A stretch of DNA of 64,000 nucleotides from Bacteroidota bacterium. GTDB taxonomy: Bacteria; Bacteroidota; Bacteroidia; Cytophagales; Cyclobacteriaceae. The position numbers and the translations under genes were made by a program. Positions 32,611-43,074 of the stretch are shown here, in pieces. The notes under the pieces were generated by a model. The model had not been told where the DNA came from and searched no databases. It was given only the letters and a program-made list of their open reading frames with translations. The stretch covers positions 21,046-85,045 of the forward strand of contig CANIVF010000011.1 in NCBI GenBank assembly GCA_947470895.1, in the 5' to 3' direction. Position 1 is the stretch's first letter; every line of letters begins with the position of its first letter.

Positions 32611-35544
32611 ATGATCAAACTGCGCATTATATTTTTATCAGGATGTATTTTTTTGTTGATATCCTGTAACCACGACAATAATAAATCGACCTCATCATTT
32701 CAAATTGAAGATGGATTCAATCTGGAGTTAGTCGCCAGCGAACCGCTTATTCAGGATCCGGTAGATTTAGAATTCAATGAATTAGGTGATGTACTTATTT
32801 TAGAAATGCCTGGATATCCCTTGGAAGATAAACAAAGTCGGATTAAGGTTTTGAAAGATTCCGATCATAATGGAGTGTATGATGAACAGATTTTGTTTGC
32901 GGAAAACTTACAAATGGCGTCAAGTATTATGCCATATAAAAAAGGTGTTTTGGTTGCCGCGCCACCCTACTTGTTATTTCTGAAGGATGAAGATCAAAAT
33001 TATAAGGTAGAATCTGTAGATACGCTTATGGGGGGTTTTTCTACTGGAAACTTACAACATAATTATAATGGACTGACATACGGTTTAGATGGCTGGATTT
33101 ACGCAGTCAATGGAGGCAATTCCGGCCATCCATTTTGGTGGGGAGATACTACCTCAGTTATGGATTTGCGAGGCAAGGATTTCCGTTTCAATCTTGATCA
33201 AAAAGTTATAGAAAGGCTAGGTAAGTCTTCGGGAGGATTTGGTTTGGGCGTTGATGAATACGGACGCCTTTTTGAAACACATAATCTCAAGCACATCTCC
33301 CATCTTGTTTTTCCTGATCGCTATTTAAATGGTGCCAGGCTGCTGATGGAGAATCCGCTTTCGAATATTTCGGATCATGAAGAAAATGGTTTGGCCAGAA
33401 TTTATCCCATTGGTGAGCAGGAGTCCAGAGTTAATCACCCGGAGCAGTCAGGCTATTTTTCAGGTTCATGTGGCATTACTTATTATGGTGGTGGTGCCTA
33501 TGGTTCTGAATATGAAAATACAATTTGGGTGGCCGATGTAGTGCTCAATCTTATTCATGTGGACAAAATCAAACCTTTTGGTACATCATTTCAGGCTTCA
33601 CGTGTTTTTGAAAAAAAAGATTTTCTCGCCAGCAACGATCGATCTTTCAGGCCAGTCAATATGAGCGTTGGTATGGATGGTGCATTATATGTTATTGACA
33701 TGCACCGACAGGTTATTGAGCATCCGGAATGGATACCTGATGTGATTGAAAAGACCCTTGATCTCAATGCAGGAAAAGATAAGGGGAGGGTATATAAAAT
33801 AACCCAACAGGGTTTTGAAAATGAGAAATTCAATACTGAGAAATTTAAATCTGTTGGTGGTTGTGTCGAAAGTTTAAGTCATCCCAATCAATGGGTTAGA
33901 AGGACTGCCCACCGACTCTTAGTCGAGCGGGAGTTAAATGAATCGGATTATCAATCTTTAAAAAATTCATTGCACTCTAAGAATGAGTGGGCCAAGCTCC
34001 ATGCCATGTGGGTATTGAATTCTAAAAGACAAATTCAAATTAATGATTTAATCATGCTACTCAATGATTCTGTTCCAGCTATTCGTGAAAGCGCGTTAAT
34101 GGTTGCAGAGGCGCAGATCAACAGTAATGAGAACTTAGTGAAATCGATATTCAAACACCTTACTGATGAAAATCAGCGAGTGCGGATGCAGGCCGCATTA
34201 ACTATTAGTCTCCTGAAAAAGACTTCATTTGAAAATAATTGGGATTCTATCAAAAAAGGAATTATAGATCAATCTCTAATGCCCACAGACGATTGGAACA
34301 TAGCTTCACTAACTCTTTCCTCAAGCAATAATCCCATCGATGTTTTCAAGGATGTTCTGGCCGCTAAGGAAGAACATGGAGATACTAAATTCTTAGAGTC
34401 ATTGGCTTTGATGGGTTCTGTTGATATTAATGCTACACTAGATTTCCTTAACACGTTACCAACTGAGAAATTAAAACCTATAGAGCGGGCTTCAATAATA
34501 CATCACTTGGTGAGCGGTAATGCGAAAGGTCCAGGCAAAACCCTTTTATCAAGCATTGAAAAACTGGAGAAGGGAGGCGATCTGGTAATCATTGCAGCAT
34601 TGAATGAACTTCGTAGAAAGCATCAATTGCCAGCCTCTATAGAATATTTGAGTCTTAGTAAAGAGGCACTCACCAAAGTGTTGGATAACTCTTTGACGGA
34701 ACAAGCTCGTTTGGATCAATTGTCGTTGCTGGCTTCATTGCCTTATGCTGCCAAGTCTGATGCTCTATTTCAGTGTTTAGTTAATGCCCAACCTTTGGCT
34801 ATTCAGGAGCAAGCCTTACGTCAACTCTCCACCTATCCGGAAATTGGAATTGGTAAAAAGTTAGTTAACGTATGGAAGGAATTAGGCCCGCAAACCAGGA
34901 GATTGGCCAGTGACTTATTGTTATATAACAAAACTCATCACGATGCACTTCTTACCGGTTTAGAAAATGAAACTATTAGCATTGGTGAAATGAACTTTGA
35001 TCTTGAGCGAAGAAGAACTCTTCTTTGGTGGTCGGACAATGAAGAAACTAAAAGGAGGGCTGCAAAATTATTTTCAGATGTCGGGGTAACCACCCGAAAG
35101 GAGGCTATCGAAAAGATGAATGGTGCTCTTAGGTTGATTGGGGATTCTAAAAAGGGATCAAAAGTCTTTCAAAATGTTTGCAGTCATTGCCACATATTTG
35201 GCGATACGGGTAAGGATGTTGGCCCCGTGCTAACTGAAATTAGCAGAAAGAGTAAAGAAACTTTATTACACGATATTCTAGACCCTAATGCAGCTGCCAA
35301 TACCCAATATATCAGCCATCGCCTGGAAACGAAAGCTGGAGAAATTCATATAGGCATTGTTAAAAATGAAACAGATCAATCCATTACGATTATAAAAATG
35401 GGAGGCGAGTCTGTCACCGTTGAAAAGAACAACATTAAAACACTTACATCGCTAGGAAAATCACTTATGATGGAAGGACTTGAGGGTAGTATGACCCCGC
35501 AAGAGATGGCTGACTTATTATCGTATCTGCAAAATCAGAATTAA
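32611..35544 (+). CDS. PVC-type propeller/HEAT/cytochrome c dehydrogenase 1
   Basis: 977 aa lipoprotein (lipobox LLISC, Cys19). N-terminal six-bladed sorbosone/glucose-dehydrogenase-like propeller (LVASEPLIQDPVDLEFNELG, NVSVGMDGALYVIDMHRQ-type strands), HEAT-like helices about 410-790, then a C-terminal heme-binding domain with CSHCH at 857-861 and DVGPVLTEISRKSKE, DILDPNAAANTQY. This is the membrane-bound dehydrogenase architecture common in Planctomycetes and Bacteroidota. Expected to pass electrons through its heme. A second, longer paralogue follows 111 bp downstream. Confidence 0.9.
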   Translation: MIKLRIIFLSGCIFLLISCNHDNNKSTSSFQIEDGFNLELVASEPLIQDPVDLEFNELGDVLILEMPGYPLEDKQSRIKVLKDSDHNGVYDEQILFAENLQMASSIMPYKKGVLVAAPPYLLFLKDEDQNYKVESVDTLMGGFSTGNLQHNYNGLTYGLDGWIYAVNGGNSGHPFWWGDTTSVMDLRGKDFRFNLDQKVIERLGKSSGGFGLGVDEYGRLFETHNLKHISHLVFPDRYLNGARLLMENPLSNISDHEENGLARIYPIGEQESRVNHPEQSGYFSGSCGITYYGGGAYGSEYENTIWVADVVLNLIHVDKIKPFGTSFQASRVFEKKDFLASNDRSFRPVNMSVGMDGALYVIDMHRQVIEHPEWIPDVIEKTLDLNAGKDKGRVYKITQQGFENEKFNTEKFKSVGGCVESLSHPNQWVRRTAHRLLVERELNESDYQSLKNSLHSKNEWAKLHAMWVLNSKRQIQINDLIMLLNDSVPAIRESALMVAEAQINSNENLVKSIFKHLTDENQRVRMQAALTISLLKKTSFENNWDSIKKGIIDQSLMPTDDWNIASLTLSSSNNPIDVFKDVLAAKEEHGDTKFLESLALMGSVDINATLDFLNTLPTEKLKPIERASIIHHLVSGNAKGPGKTLLSSIEKLEKGGDLVIIAALNELRRKHQLPASIEYLSLSKEALTKVLDNSLTEQARLDQLSLLASLPYAAKSDALFQCLVNAQPLAIQEQALRQLSTYPEIGIGKKLVNVWKELGPQTRRLASDLLLYNKTHHDALLTGLENETISIGEMNFDLERRRTLLWWSDNEETKRRAAKLFSDVGVTTRKEAIEKMNGALRLIGDSKKGSKVFQNVCSHCHIFGDTGKDVGPVLTEISRKSKETLLHDILDPNAAANTQYISHRLETKAGEIHIGIVKNETDQSITIIKMGGESVTVEKNNIKTLTSLGKSLMMEGLEGSMTPQEMADLLSYLQNQN

Positions 35545-35655
35545 GAATTATTATTTTAACGATCGGACATAGTGAAAAAAACCTCTGTATTAGATTTAAT
35601 TTACTTCAAATTGAGCAAATCGAAAGCTAATTTTTTCAAATCAATCCACACTAAA

Positions 35656-38600
35656 ATGAAAACCAGTTTTTTTTATTTCCATCAACTACGCTTCGTTTCT
35701 ATTTTCATCATCATTCTTCCTTTCGTAGTAGGTTGTAACAATAAATCTGACACCACCTTAAGTCCTCAGGATGCCCTTTCAGCTTTTGAGATAGAGTTAG
35801 GTTTTAAAATTGAATTGTTAGCGGCAGAACCTCTGATCTCTGACCCTGTTGATATGGAGATAGATGAATATGGTCGTCTCTATGTAATTGAAATGCATGG
35901 CTATCCGCTTGATCTTGGTGGCTCGGGTAAAATAAAACTGCTCTCCGACACCGATGGTGACGGAGTAATGGATAAGAGTACTTTGTTTGCCGAAGGGCTT
36001 ATCCTTCCCAACAGCATCATGCGTTGGAAGAAAGGTATTCTGGTTACGGATGCTCCCAACGTTCTTTACATGGAAGACCGCGATGGTAATGGCAAGGCTG
36101 AAGTGATTGATACGTTGCTTACTGGATTTGCTTTATCAAATCCACAACATAATCTTAACAACCCTCTGCTCGGACTTGATAATTGGATTTACCTCGCCCA
36201 CGAAGGGGCAGTGAAAACCGAAACGTATAAAAAGGAACTTGGAGACCTGGGCACAGAAATTTATTTTCCGGGCAAACCAGATGCGCCTCGCCTGGGAATA
36301 AATGCCACAGGAAGGATGGTGCGTTTTCAACCGGATCAAAATAAATTGGAGATCACGTCAAGCTACACACAGTTTGGTCATGCCTTTGATGCATGGGGGC
36401 ATCACCTCCTGGTAAGTAATGCCAATCATATTTTCCAGGAAGTTGTTGCCCAGACCTATCTTAGCCGCAATCATGATTTGTTGGTATCGAACGCTACGCA
36501 AAATCTTTCGGATCATGGCGATGCTGCCGAAGTATTTCCCATCACTGTCAATCCACAAAATCAACTGCTCACTGATGTGGGTGTGATCACCTCCGCCTGC
36601 GGATTAACAACCTACTTAGGTGGTGCCTTTCCGGCTCCGTTTGATGACAACGTTACTTTCGTAGCCGAGCCTGTCAGCAACCTGATTCACGTTGATAAAT
36701 TGAAAGAACAGGGTTCAACTTTTATTGCCAGCCGCATCCTGGAACATAAAGAATTTCTGGCTTCCACCGATGCCCGCTTTCGTCCTGTTAATATGTATAT
36801 AGGTCCGGATGGAGCATTGTATGTCATTGACTATTATCGGCAAATCATTGAGCATCCGGAGTGGATGTCAGATGATGTAGTCAAGTCAGGTGATCTTTAC
36901 AACGACTCTGATAAAGGTCGCATTTATCGTATCACCCCCACCAATTCAAAGTCTGCCGATTGGACCAAGGGACTCTCTCTTGGAGATGCTTCTGTTCAGC
37001 AATTAGTAGAGCATCTGGCAAATCCTAACGTATGGTGGAGACAAAATGCACAACGATTATTGGTTGACCGTGCGGATAAACAATCGATCCTTTCCTTACT
37101 TAAAATGACCGGCAATACAGATTCACCAATGGGCCGGCTTCATGCTTTGTGGACGTTGGAAGGAATGGGTGAACTGAAACCTGAACAAATTGAAAAGGCT
37201 TTGGGTGATCCGGTTTCGGGGATTCGTGAAAACGCCATCAAGCTGGCAGAACTTCACTTGGCCGATGCACCACAGTTAACGAAATCATTACTTCTATTGC
37301 AGGCCGATACAGACGCAAAAGTCAGGTTTCAATTGCTTTGCACGTTAGGATTTGTGCCTACCCCGGAAGCAGCAGAGGCTAGGCATAAAATTTTGTTTAC
37401 CGATATGCAAGACAATTGGGTGCAGATTGCTGCGTTATCGGCTTCCTCTTCAGAATCAGAATCTTTACTGGAAGTGATGTTGGAAAATTTCCGAAATGAT
37501 GTTCCTGCCCATGCTTCCATGGTTCAGCGTTTAGCTTCCATGATTGCCACCAAAGGAAACACAGCGGCAATTAAAACATTTATCAAAAGTGCTACTCGTC
37601 CTGTTTTGGAAAATCAGAGCACTTGGCAAGCGCCCATGTTAGATGGCATTGCCCAGGGGATTGAATCAATAAAAATGAAAAATCCTGTTACTGAAATGGA
37701 AGAGAATCTTTTGGTGCAAACTTTTTTTGAAAGCCCATCCACATCAATACGAAAAGCATCATTGCATCTTCTCAAAACCATTGGAATAAGCAACAACCCG
37801 AAAAGTAATGCAGCGATGGGAAAGGCAATCTCACTGGCAACTAATCAAGATCAATCTGATATAAAAAGAGCCGATGGGATTGAGTTCATTGGGCTTCGTA
37901 ATCCCGCACCTTATGCTTCCATACTGATGCAATTATTCACACCCCAGGAAGAACTTTCAATTCAACTGGCAGCTTTAAGAACATTGAGTTTAATACCCGA
38001 CACAACAGTTTGCCAATACCTGATAAAGCAATGGCCTGTTCTTACACCGGATATACAAGATGCAGCCGTGAGTACCTTTATGGTGAACATCAAGCGCGTC
38101 ACCATGTTGTTACAGGCAATCGAATCAGGAAAGATTCAGGTCGCTAGTATCAGTTGGCCAAGAAAAGTAAGGATGATGGCTGCTTCGGATGAAGCAGTTC
38201 GGAACCGTGCCCGTGCACTCTTCACCAAAAATGATGAGCAGGAGGTGAATAAAAAATATAAGCAGGCTTTGGCGTTGAAGGGTGATGGAGCTAAAGGAAT
38301 AAAAGTGTTTGAGCAAAACTGCGCCATTTGTCATCAGGTACGCGGTAAAAAAGGATTAGCGATTGGCCCCGATCTTGGCACAGTTCATAATTGGTCAAAG
38401 GAAGCGATTATGGCTAATATTTTAGCTCCCAATCTTTCTATTTCTAGTGGTTATGATCTTTGGTCGGTGGAGTTACAGAATAGTGAATCATTGCAGGGAA
38501 TGATTGCAAGTGAAACCCCTGAAGCGATCACGCTGCGTAATTCCGGAAGCGCAGATAAAACAGTAAGCCGTAAAAATATTAAATCTATAAAGGCTCTTTC

Positions 38601-38688
38601 CATTTCGCTCATGACAAGCGGTCTGGAAAATCAAATCAACCAACAGCAAATGGCAGACCTGCTGGATTTTCTAAAACAAAACAAATAA
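35656..38688 (+). CDS. PVC-type propeller/HEAT/cytochrome c dehydrogenase 2
   Basis: 1010 aa from ATG 35656; the frame opens at a GTG (35572), but this Met places the lipoprotein signal (FIIILPFVVGC) correctly. Same order as its neighbour: propeller (LLAAEPLISDPVDMEIDEYG, MYIGPDGALYVIDYYRQ), HEAT-like array, heme c motif CAICH at 889-893, AIGPDLGTVHNWSKE and a C-terminal MADLLDFLKQ. The two copies are diverged tandem paralogues, which suggests different substrates or partners. Confidence 0.9.
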   Translation: MKTSFFYFHQLRFVSIFIIILPFVVGCNNKSDTTLSPQDALSAFEIELGFKIELLAAEPLISDPVDMEIDEYGRLYVIEMHGYPLDLGGSGKIKLLSDTDGDGVMDKSTLFAEGLILPNSIMRWKKGILVTDAPNVLYMEDRDGNGKAEVIDTLLTGFALSNPQHNLNNPLLGLDNWIYLAHEGAVKTETYKKELGDLGTEIYFPGKPDAPRLGINATGRMVRFQPDQNKLEITSSYTQFGHAFDAWGHHLLVSNANHIFQEVVAQTYLSRNHDLLVSNATQNLSDHGDAAEVFPITVNPQNQLLTDVGVITSACGLTTYLGGAFPAPFDDNVTFVAEPVSNLIHVDKLKEQGSTFIASRILEHKEFLASTDARFRPVNMYIGPDGALYVIDYYRQIIEHPEWMSDDVVKSGDLYNDSDKGRIYRITPTNSKSADWTKGLSLGDASVQQLVEHLANPNVWWRQNAQRLLVDRADKQSILSLLKMTGNTDSPMGRLHALWTLEGMGELKPEQIEKALGDPVSGIRENAIKLAELHLADAPQLTKSLLLLQADTDAKVRFQLLCTLGFVPTPEAAEARHKILFTDMQDNWVQIAALSASSSESESLLEVMLENFRNDVPAHASMVQRLASMIATKGNTAAIKTFIKSATRPVLENQSTWQAPMLDGIAQGIESIKMKNPVTEMEENLLVQTFFESPSTSIRKASLHLLKTIGISNNPKSNAAMGKAISLATNQDQSDIKRADGIEFIGLRNPAPYASILMQLFTPQEELSIQLAALRTLSLIPDTTVCQYLIKQWPVLTPDIQDAAVSTFMVNIKRVTMLLQAIESGKIQVASISWPRKVRMMAASDEAVRNRARALFTKNDEQEVNKKYKQALALKGDGAKGIKVFEQNCAICHQVRGKKGLAIGPDLGTVHNWSKEAIMANILAPNLSISSGYDLWSVELQNSESLQGMIASETPEAITLRNSGSADKTVSRKNIKSIKALSISLMTSGLENQINQQQMADLLDFLKQNK

Positions 38689-38773
38689 TTTATCTGTGTC
38701 AGGATGGAATACATGGATTTTGAACAAACAATCTTGTTTACGACATTTCCTAATGGTGGAAGTGTTCTAAAAA

Positions 38774-38929
38774 ATGGTAGGTGAGCTTTTAATTGATCCT
38801 GCAGAGGAACCAAACCTTACTAGAGACTTACTTGTTAAGTGGATAAGGTTAAATTTTTACGATAAAAGATGGCTATATATTTTCCTATTCGTCCTTTACT
38901 TGGTAAGTCGCATGGCTCTAAAACCATAA
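38774..38929 (+). CDS. Possible 51-aa ORF, maybe a sulfatase-tail remnant
   Basis: ATG to TAA, 51 codons. MVGELLIDPAEEPNLTRDLL loosely recalls the ELYDLxxDPxExxNL ending of sulfatases, followed by a hydrophobic segment (WLYIFLFVLYLVSRMAL). Weak evidence. The rest of the spacer 38689-39102 shows nothing else I can support. Confidence 0.25.
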   Translation: MVGELLIDPAEEPNLTRDLLVKWIRLNFYDKRWLYIFLFVLYLVSRMALKP

Positions 38930-39102
38930 GGGGTATTTCCAGTGTGACACTACTATTTCAGTTCAGTCAATTTAAAACTTAGAAATTAAAGGAAACATCA
39001 AGCGGAAGATGGTTGGACCACCCTATTCCAAATCAGGGTGACAGTAAGATCAGTATTATGAATAATTTATTCAATTAATGATTGATTCCTAAAAAGGGAC
39101 CA

Positions 39103-42100
39103 CTACTTCAGATCTGCCGTATCTATACTTCGCGACTTACCTTTTGAATCAATGATAGTTAATTTTTTTACACCTTCAGCTATTGCTATTTTCCTTGTCG
39201 ATTGCGATAGATAACCAGCACCATAATAAAATTCTATTTCCTGTTTTCTGCCATCCAAAAAGAGCAAGGTTGCGGAAACGTCAAGCGTTTCTGGTTTGAA
39301 CGTTATTTTGCTTGCTGTGGCTTGAGTGCTGAATACTTTAAGACTATCTTGATTCTGGGTAGCTATAATCATACTTTTGCCATTAACCATTATTTTCGCT
39401 AAGGCTTTACCATCTTGCGGAACATAAAAGCCACTTTTTAAGGAAGGTACTACATTGAAAGTTCCCTTTCCATTGCCCAATAAAACCAAACCCGTGCACG
39501 CATCATATCTTCCAATAAAAACTTCATTTCCGTAATCATTACCAATTAAAACTATGTCTAAGTTGCCATCGGTATCTACATCTATTGACACCATTCCATT
39601 TACTGGAGCAACTTGGGCACTTACAGGCAAAGCCGTCATTCTAAATTTTCCGTTTCCAAGGTTCTCCATATAACTTGACGCCATGTGATTTGCTTCCAAT
39701 TTAAGTGCGCCCTTTAAGTCATCTTCTGTGAGCAAGCTTTCCAAAGTAGCCGCACCATATTGTTTATAGCTATAATATTTTCTTCTGAACTTAGTGCTTT
39801 GAGAATTTAATTCTTCCCAAAAATGAACAGGGTATAATTTTTTAATATCACTTTCCATCGACTCTCTCATATAGCATGCTACGATCGGATCCATGCTTCC
39901 GTTTCCATCAAAATCCTTGGCATAGATAGTCAGTGGATATTTATCCGATACCTGGTAATTACTATTTAATCCTAGATTACCAGCCACGTAATCCATATCA
40001 CCATCATTGTCAAAATCACCAGAAGAGATACTATTCCACCACCCAATGTATTGTTGAATTCCGGTAGTCGATAATTTAGTTAGATTAACTCCATCATTTT
40101 TAAAAAAAGTAATAGGCATAAACTCACCGACCAAAACGAGATCAGGCTTTCCATCACGATCAAAATCAGACCAGATAGCATCAGTAACCATACCAGGTAG
40201 CCTTAATTCAGCGCATACCTTCTCGGTTACGTCAGTGAATACACCGCCATTGTTTTGAAGAATGTAACTACTGGCGGGCAATGGATAACTACCGGCAACC
40301 ATTCGTCCACCAACAAATAAGTCCAAATCTCCATCAGCATCAAAGTCTGCCGCTCTTACACAAGAGCCGCTGGCTGTAATCTGTGGTAGAGCAGAGCTAT
40401 CTACTTTAAAATTCCCTTTTCCGTCATTTCGAAAAAAACGATCTTGATATACTTTCACGTTAACATCTTCAAGACTTCCGCTTACGATATATAAATCTAA
40501 ATCGTTATCGTTATCGGCATCAAACAATAACAATCCTTCATCCTCTTCCTTTTTATGTTCATCCTTGGATTTTTGGAATAGCCTGTTTTTCCCCTCTGAG
40601 AAAGTTCCGTCTGGTTGTTGTAGATATAAAGTGGCATTATAATGTGTTGATCCAGCAACAACAAAATCATCTAACCCATCACTATTGATGTCGCCCACGC
40701 AAATTCCAGGACCTGACTGAGAAAATTTATGAGGCATTGTTCGTTGCAGATTAAAATCCACTTTATCCTCTTCAAAGTGTTTATATGACATCTGTATCGC
40801 CTTACTTACCTCTGTAAAGTATTTACTTAGAGGAAGCATTCTCTTAGATTTAAGAATATTATTCTTTTGAAAAGCAGAACTATGAGGAACGGAAATTACC
40901 TGGTTTGTATGAACATTTTTAAGCACCTGAACGTTGCCATCAGGCCACTCAACGAATACTGAATCTACCAGGTTACTCGATCCCATTCCAAAATGTGATA
41001 TACCCTCTACCGTGGAGAGAAAACCCCTATAAACAAAGTTCTCATTATATTGCCTTCTCCCACTATCATAGAAAATTGATATTTTAGTACCTATGCCAAA
41101 CCTGTTTAAGGTACCACCTAATAATTTAATTCTAAGAAAATTACTTACGGTTCTATCATTCCCTGAACTGTGATCCAAGTTATTTTTATAGACGAAAGCG
41201 ACTTCGTTTATATTGTTAACTAAATAATCCAAATCTCCATCATTATCAAGATCTGCAAAGGCGGCACCATTTGAAAAAGATGGCTTATCCATACCCCATT
41301 TTTTTGTAACATCACTAAAGGTAAGGTCGCCTTGATTCTTGTAGGCATAATTGGAAATCTTAACGACTGGTATTGAATCCAGAAGATAACGGATTCCAGC
41401 TATGTTCTCTTTATCTGATCTGAAAATCGCAAAGTCCTTATCGGTAATGTCTAACGGAAATCCATTTGTAATGAAAAGATCTTTTTCTCCATCATTGTCA
41501 AAATCCGCAAACAATGGAGACCAACTCCATTCAGTTTGACTGACTCCTGCAAGTTGTCCTATCTCGCTAAATTTGATACCGCTACTAAGTCCATTATTAA
41601 TATGTAACATATTTCTTACGTACTGAAATTCATAGCCAAACTCCTTATTGTTAAGATAGTTCTGATAAGTCTTATTGCTAATAGTGGTTTTCTTGCGGGT
41701 ATTAATTTCAGGAAGCATATCAACGGTAAAAATATCAGACATGCCATCATTGTTAATGTCCGCCACATCATTGCCCATGGAAAACTGACTCTGATGGCCG
41801 ATATAATCTGCAATACGATTTTTAAAAGTGCCGTCTCTGTTGTTGATGTATAAGATATCATTCGAGAGATAATCGTTCGAAACGTATATGTCAGGCCAAC
41901 CATCATTATTAAAATCTGAAATAGCCAAACCAAGTCCAAATCCTTCAATTAGAATCCCAGCTTCTTTAGAAACATTTGAAAAAGTACCGTCACCGTTATT
42001 TCTATACAGTCTATCATTATTTGGTGATGTGCCATCCACAATTTTAAGGCGGTAACTAGTTGAAAAATTTGGAAGCTTTTGGTTGGTGAGCACATAGAGA

Positions 42101-42672
42101 TCCAAGTCTCCGTCATGATCATAATCAAAAAAAGCAGAGTTAACACTGAACCCCATATCATCAATTTTATACTCTGCCGCCTTTTCTGTAAATGTTGGGA
42201 ACCCTTCCTTATTTAATCCATTGTTGATAAAAAGCATATTTTTCCGATCTAATGAATCGGGCTTCATAGTAGCACATACGTAGATATCTGGCCATTCATC
42301 ATTGTTGATGTCAATGATCGAAACTCCTGAGTTCCATCTCCCAGTCACATTAACGTTGGCCTCGGCTGTAATGTCCTTAAATTTAAAATCACCTAGATTT
42401 AGGTAAAGCCTATTATCAACTTGGTTACCTGTAAAAAAAACATCCTGTTTTCCATCATTATTGAAATCCGCTATACCAACACCTCCACCATTATAAATAT
42501 ACTCATAGGTAAGAATGTTAAAACTGTCCGTTGCCTCAACCGAATTAGTGAAATGGATACCCGTTTCATTTGCTGATAACAATTTAAAAAGAGTATCCTG
42601 TTTCTTGTAGCAACTTGCGAATAAAAACAAAACAACGCAGCATAGAATAGCACTTACACTTACTTCTTTCAT
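39103..42672 (-). CDS. FG-GAP/VCBS-repeat lipoprotein with ASPIC/UnbV domain
   Basis: 1189 aa. Lipobox LFASC (Cys21). More than ten FG-GAP blades with Ca-binding DxNxDGxxD loops (DFNNDGKQDVFF, DINNDEWPDIYV, DFDADGDLDLFVGG) build one or two propellers. An ASPIC/UnbV domain lies at about 515-605 (RFGIGTKISIFYDSGRRQ, FGMGSSNLVDSVFVEWPDG). Such proteins commonly sit beside SusCD loci as surface proteins of unknown role. It is convergent with the cytochrome genes. Recurrent element copy d lies upstream of its start. Confidence 0.9.
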   Translation of the reverse strand: MKEVSVSAILCCVVLFLFASCYKKQDTLFKLLSANETGIHFTNSVEATDSFNILTYEYIYNGGGVGIADFNNDGKQDVFFTGNQVDNRLYLNLGDFKFKDITAEANVNVTGRWNSGVSIIDINNDEWPDIYVCATMKPDSLDRKNMLFINNGLNKEGFPTFTEKAAEYKIDDMGFSVNSAFFDYDHDGDLDLYVLTNQKLPNFSTSYRLKIVDGTSPNNDRLYRNNGDGTFSNVSKEAGILIEGFGLGLAISDFNNDGWPDIYVSNDYLSNDILYINNRDGTFKNRIADYIGHQSQFSMGNDVADINNDGMSDIFTVDMLPEINTRKKTTISNKTYQNYLNNKEFGYEFQYVRNMLHINNGLSSGIKFSEIGQLAGVSQTEWSWSPLFADFDNDGEKDLFITNGFPLDITDKDFAIFRSDKENIAGIRYLLDSIPVVKISNYAYKNQGDLTFSDVTKKWGMDKPSFSNGAAFADLDNDGDLDYLVNNINEVAFVYKNNLDHSSGNDRTVSNFLRIKLLGGTLNRFGIGTKISIFYDSGRRQYNENFVYRGFLSTVEGISHFGMGSSNLVDSVFVEWPDGNVQVLKNVHTNQVISVPHSSAFQKNNILKSKRMLPLSKYFTEVSKAIQMSYKHFEEDKVDFNLQRTMPHKFSQSGPGICVGDINSDGLDDFVVAGSTHYNATLYLQQPDGTFSEGKNRLFQKSKDEHKKEEDEGLLLFDADNDNDLDLYIVSGSLEDVNVKVYQDRFFRNDGKGNFKVDSSALPQITASGSCVRAADFDADGDLDLFVGGRMVAGSYPLPASSYILQNNGGVFTDVTEKVCAELRLPGMVTDAIWSDFDRDGKPDLVLVGEFMPITFFKNDGVNLTKLSTTGIQQYIGWWNSISSGDFDNDGDMDYVAGNLGLNSNYQVSDKYPLTIYAKDFDGNGSMDPIVACYMRESMESDIKKLYPVHFWEELNSQSTKFRRKYYSYKQYGAATLESLLTEDDLKGALKLEANHMASSYMENLGNGKFRMTALPVSAQVAPVNGMVSIDVDTDGNLDIVLIGNDYGNEVFIGRYDACTGLVLLGNGKGTFNVVPSLKSGFYVPQDGKALAKIMVNGKSMIIATQNQDSLKVFSTQATASKITFKPETLDVSATLLFLDGRKQEIEFYYGAGYLSQSTRKIAIAEGVKKLTIIDSKGKSRSIDTADLK

Positions 42673-42749
42673 AACAGACCTTTTTTTATAAAAATACTCA
42701 GATACACTCTGTGCGTTAATAGGTTAATCGGTAACTGGAGATTCCGGAC

Positions 42750-42915
42750 AACGTGCCCGCATGTTCGTTGTTCCTTTTATGACAAAAGATGAGGATCTTT
42801 CCATTAAGATGAAACAGCGTCCTAAATTATTTAGCGGAATTAGGTGACTCACTTATTTTACGATTTTTTTTTGTTTCCAAATCAAGGCTTCCATTTTTAG
42901 CTATGTAGTAATTAG
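42750..42915 (-). repeat. Recurrent upstream element, copy d
   Basis: GCATGTTCGTTGTTCCTTTT, CCATTAAGATGAAACAGCG and GCGGAATTAGGTGACTCACT are shared with copies c and a/b. It lies about 80 bp upstream of the ASPIC gene start, on the side where its promoter should be. The hairpin part is degraded in this copy. Confidence 0.6.
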
Positions 42916-43074
42916 ACCACGTGGTTTATTTTATTCCTCTTGAAGACTACAGTAGCAATTGATGATAAATTGATTTGTAGAAGCGAAATAAACAAATATA
43001 ATTTCTCAACTCAGGAGTAACTTATACACCAGGTACATCTCTTTATTTTTGTTTGATAGCTCCTACCTATTCCC

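Noticed and set aside
38980..39060. Another IS21 end remnant (GGACCACCCTATTCCAAATC)
   Set aside because: Similarity to IS21-type ends is limited to one short stretch, with no paired repeat.
39103..42672. Large nucleotide repeat or adhesin array
   Set aside because: The periodicity is the FG-GAP protein repeat, not a DNA-level duplication.
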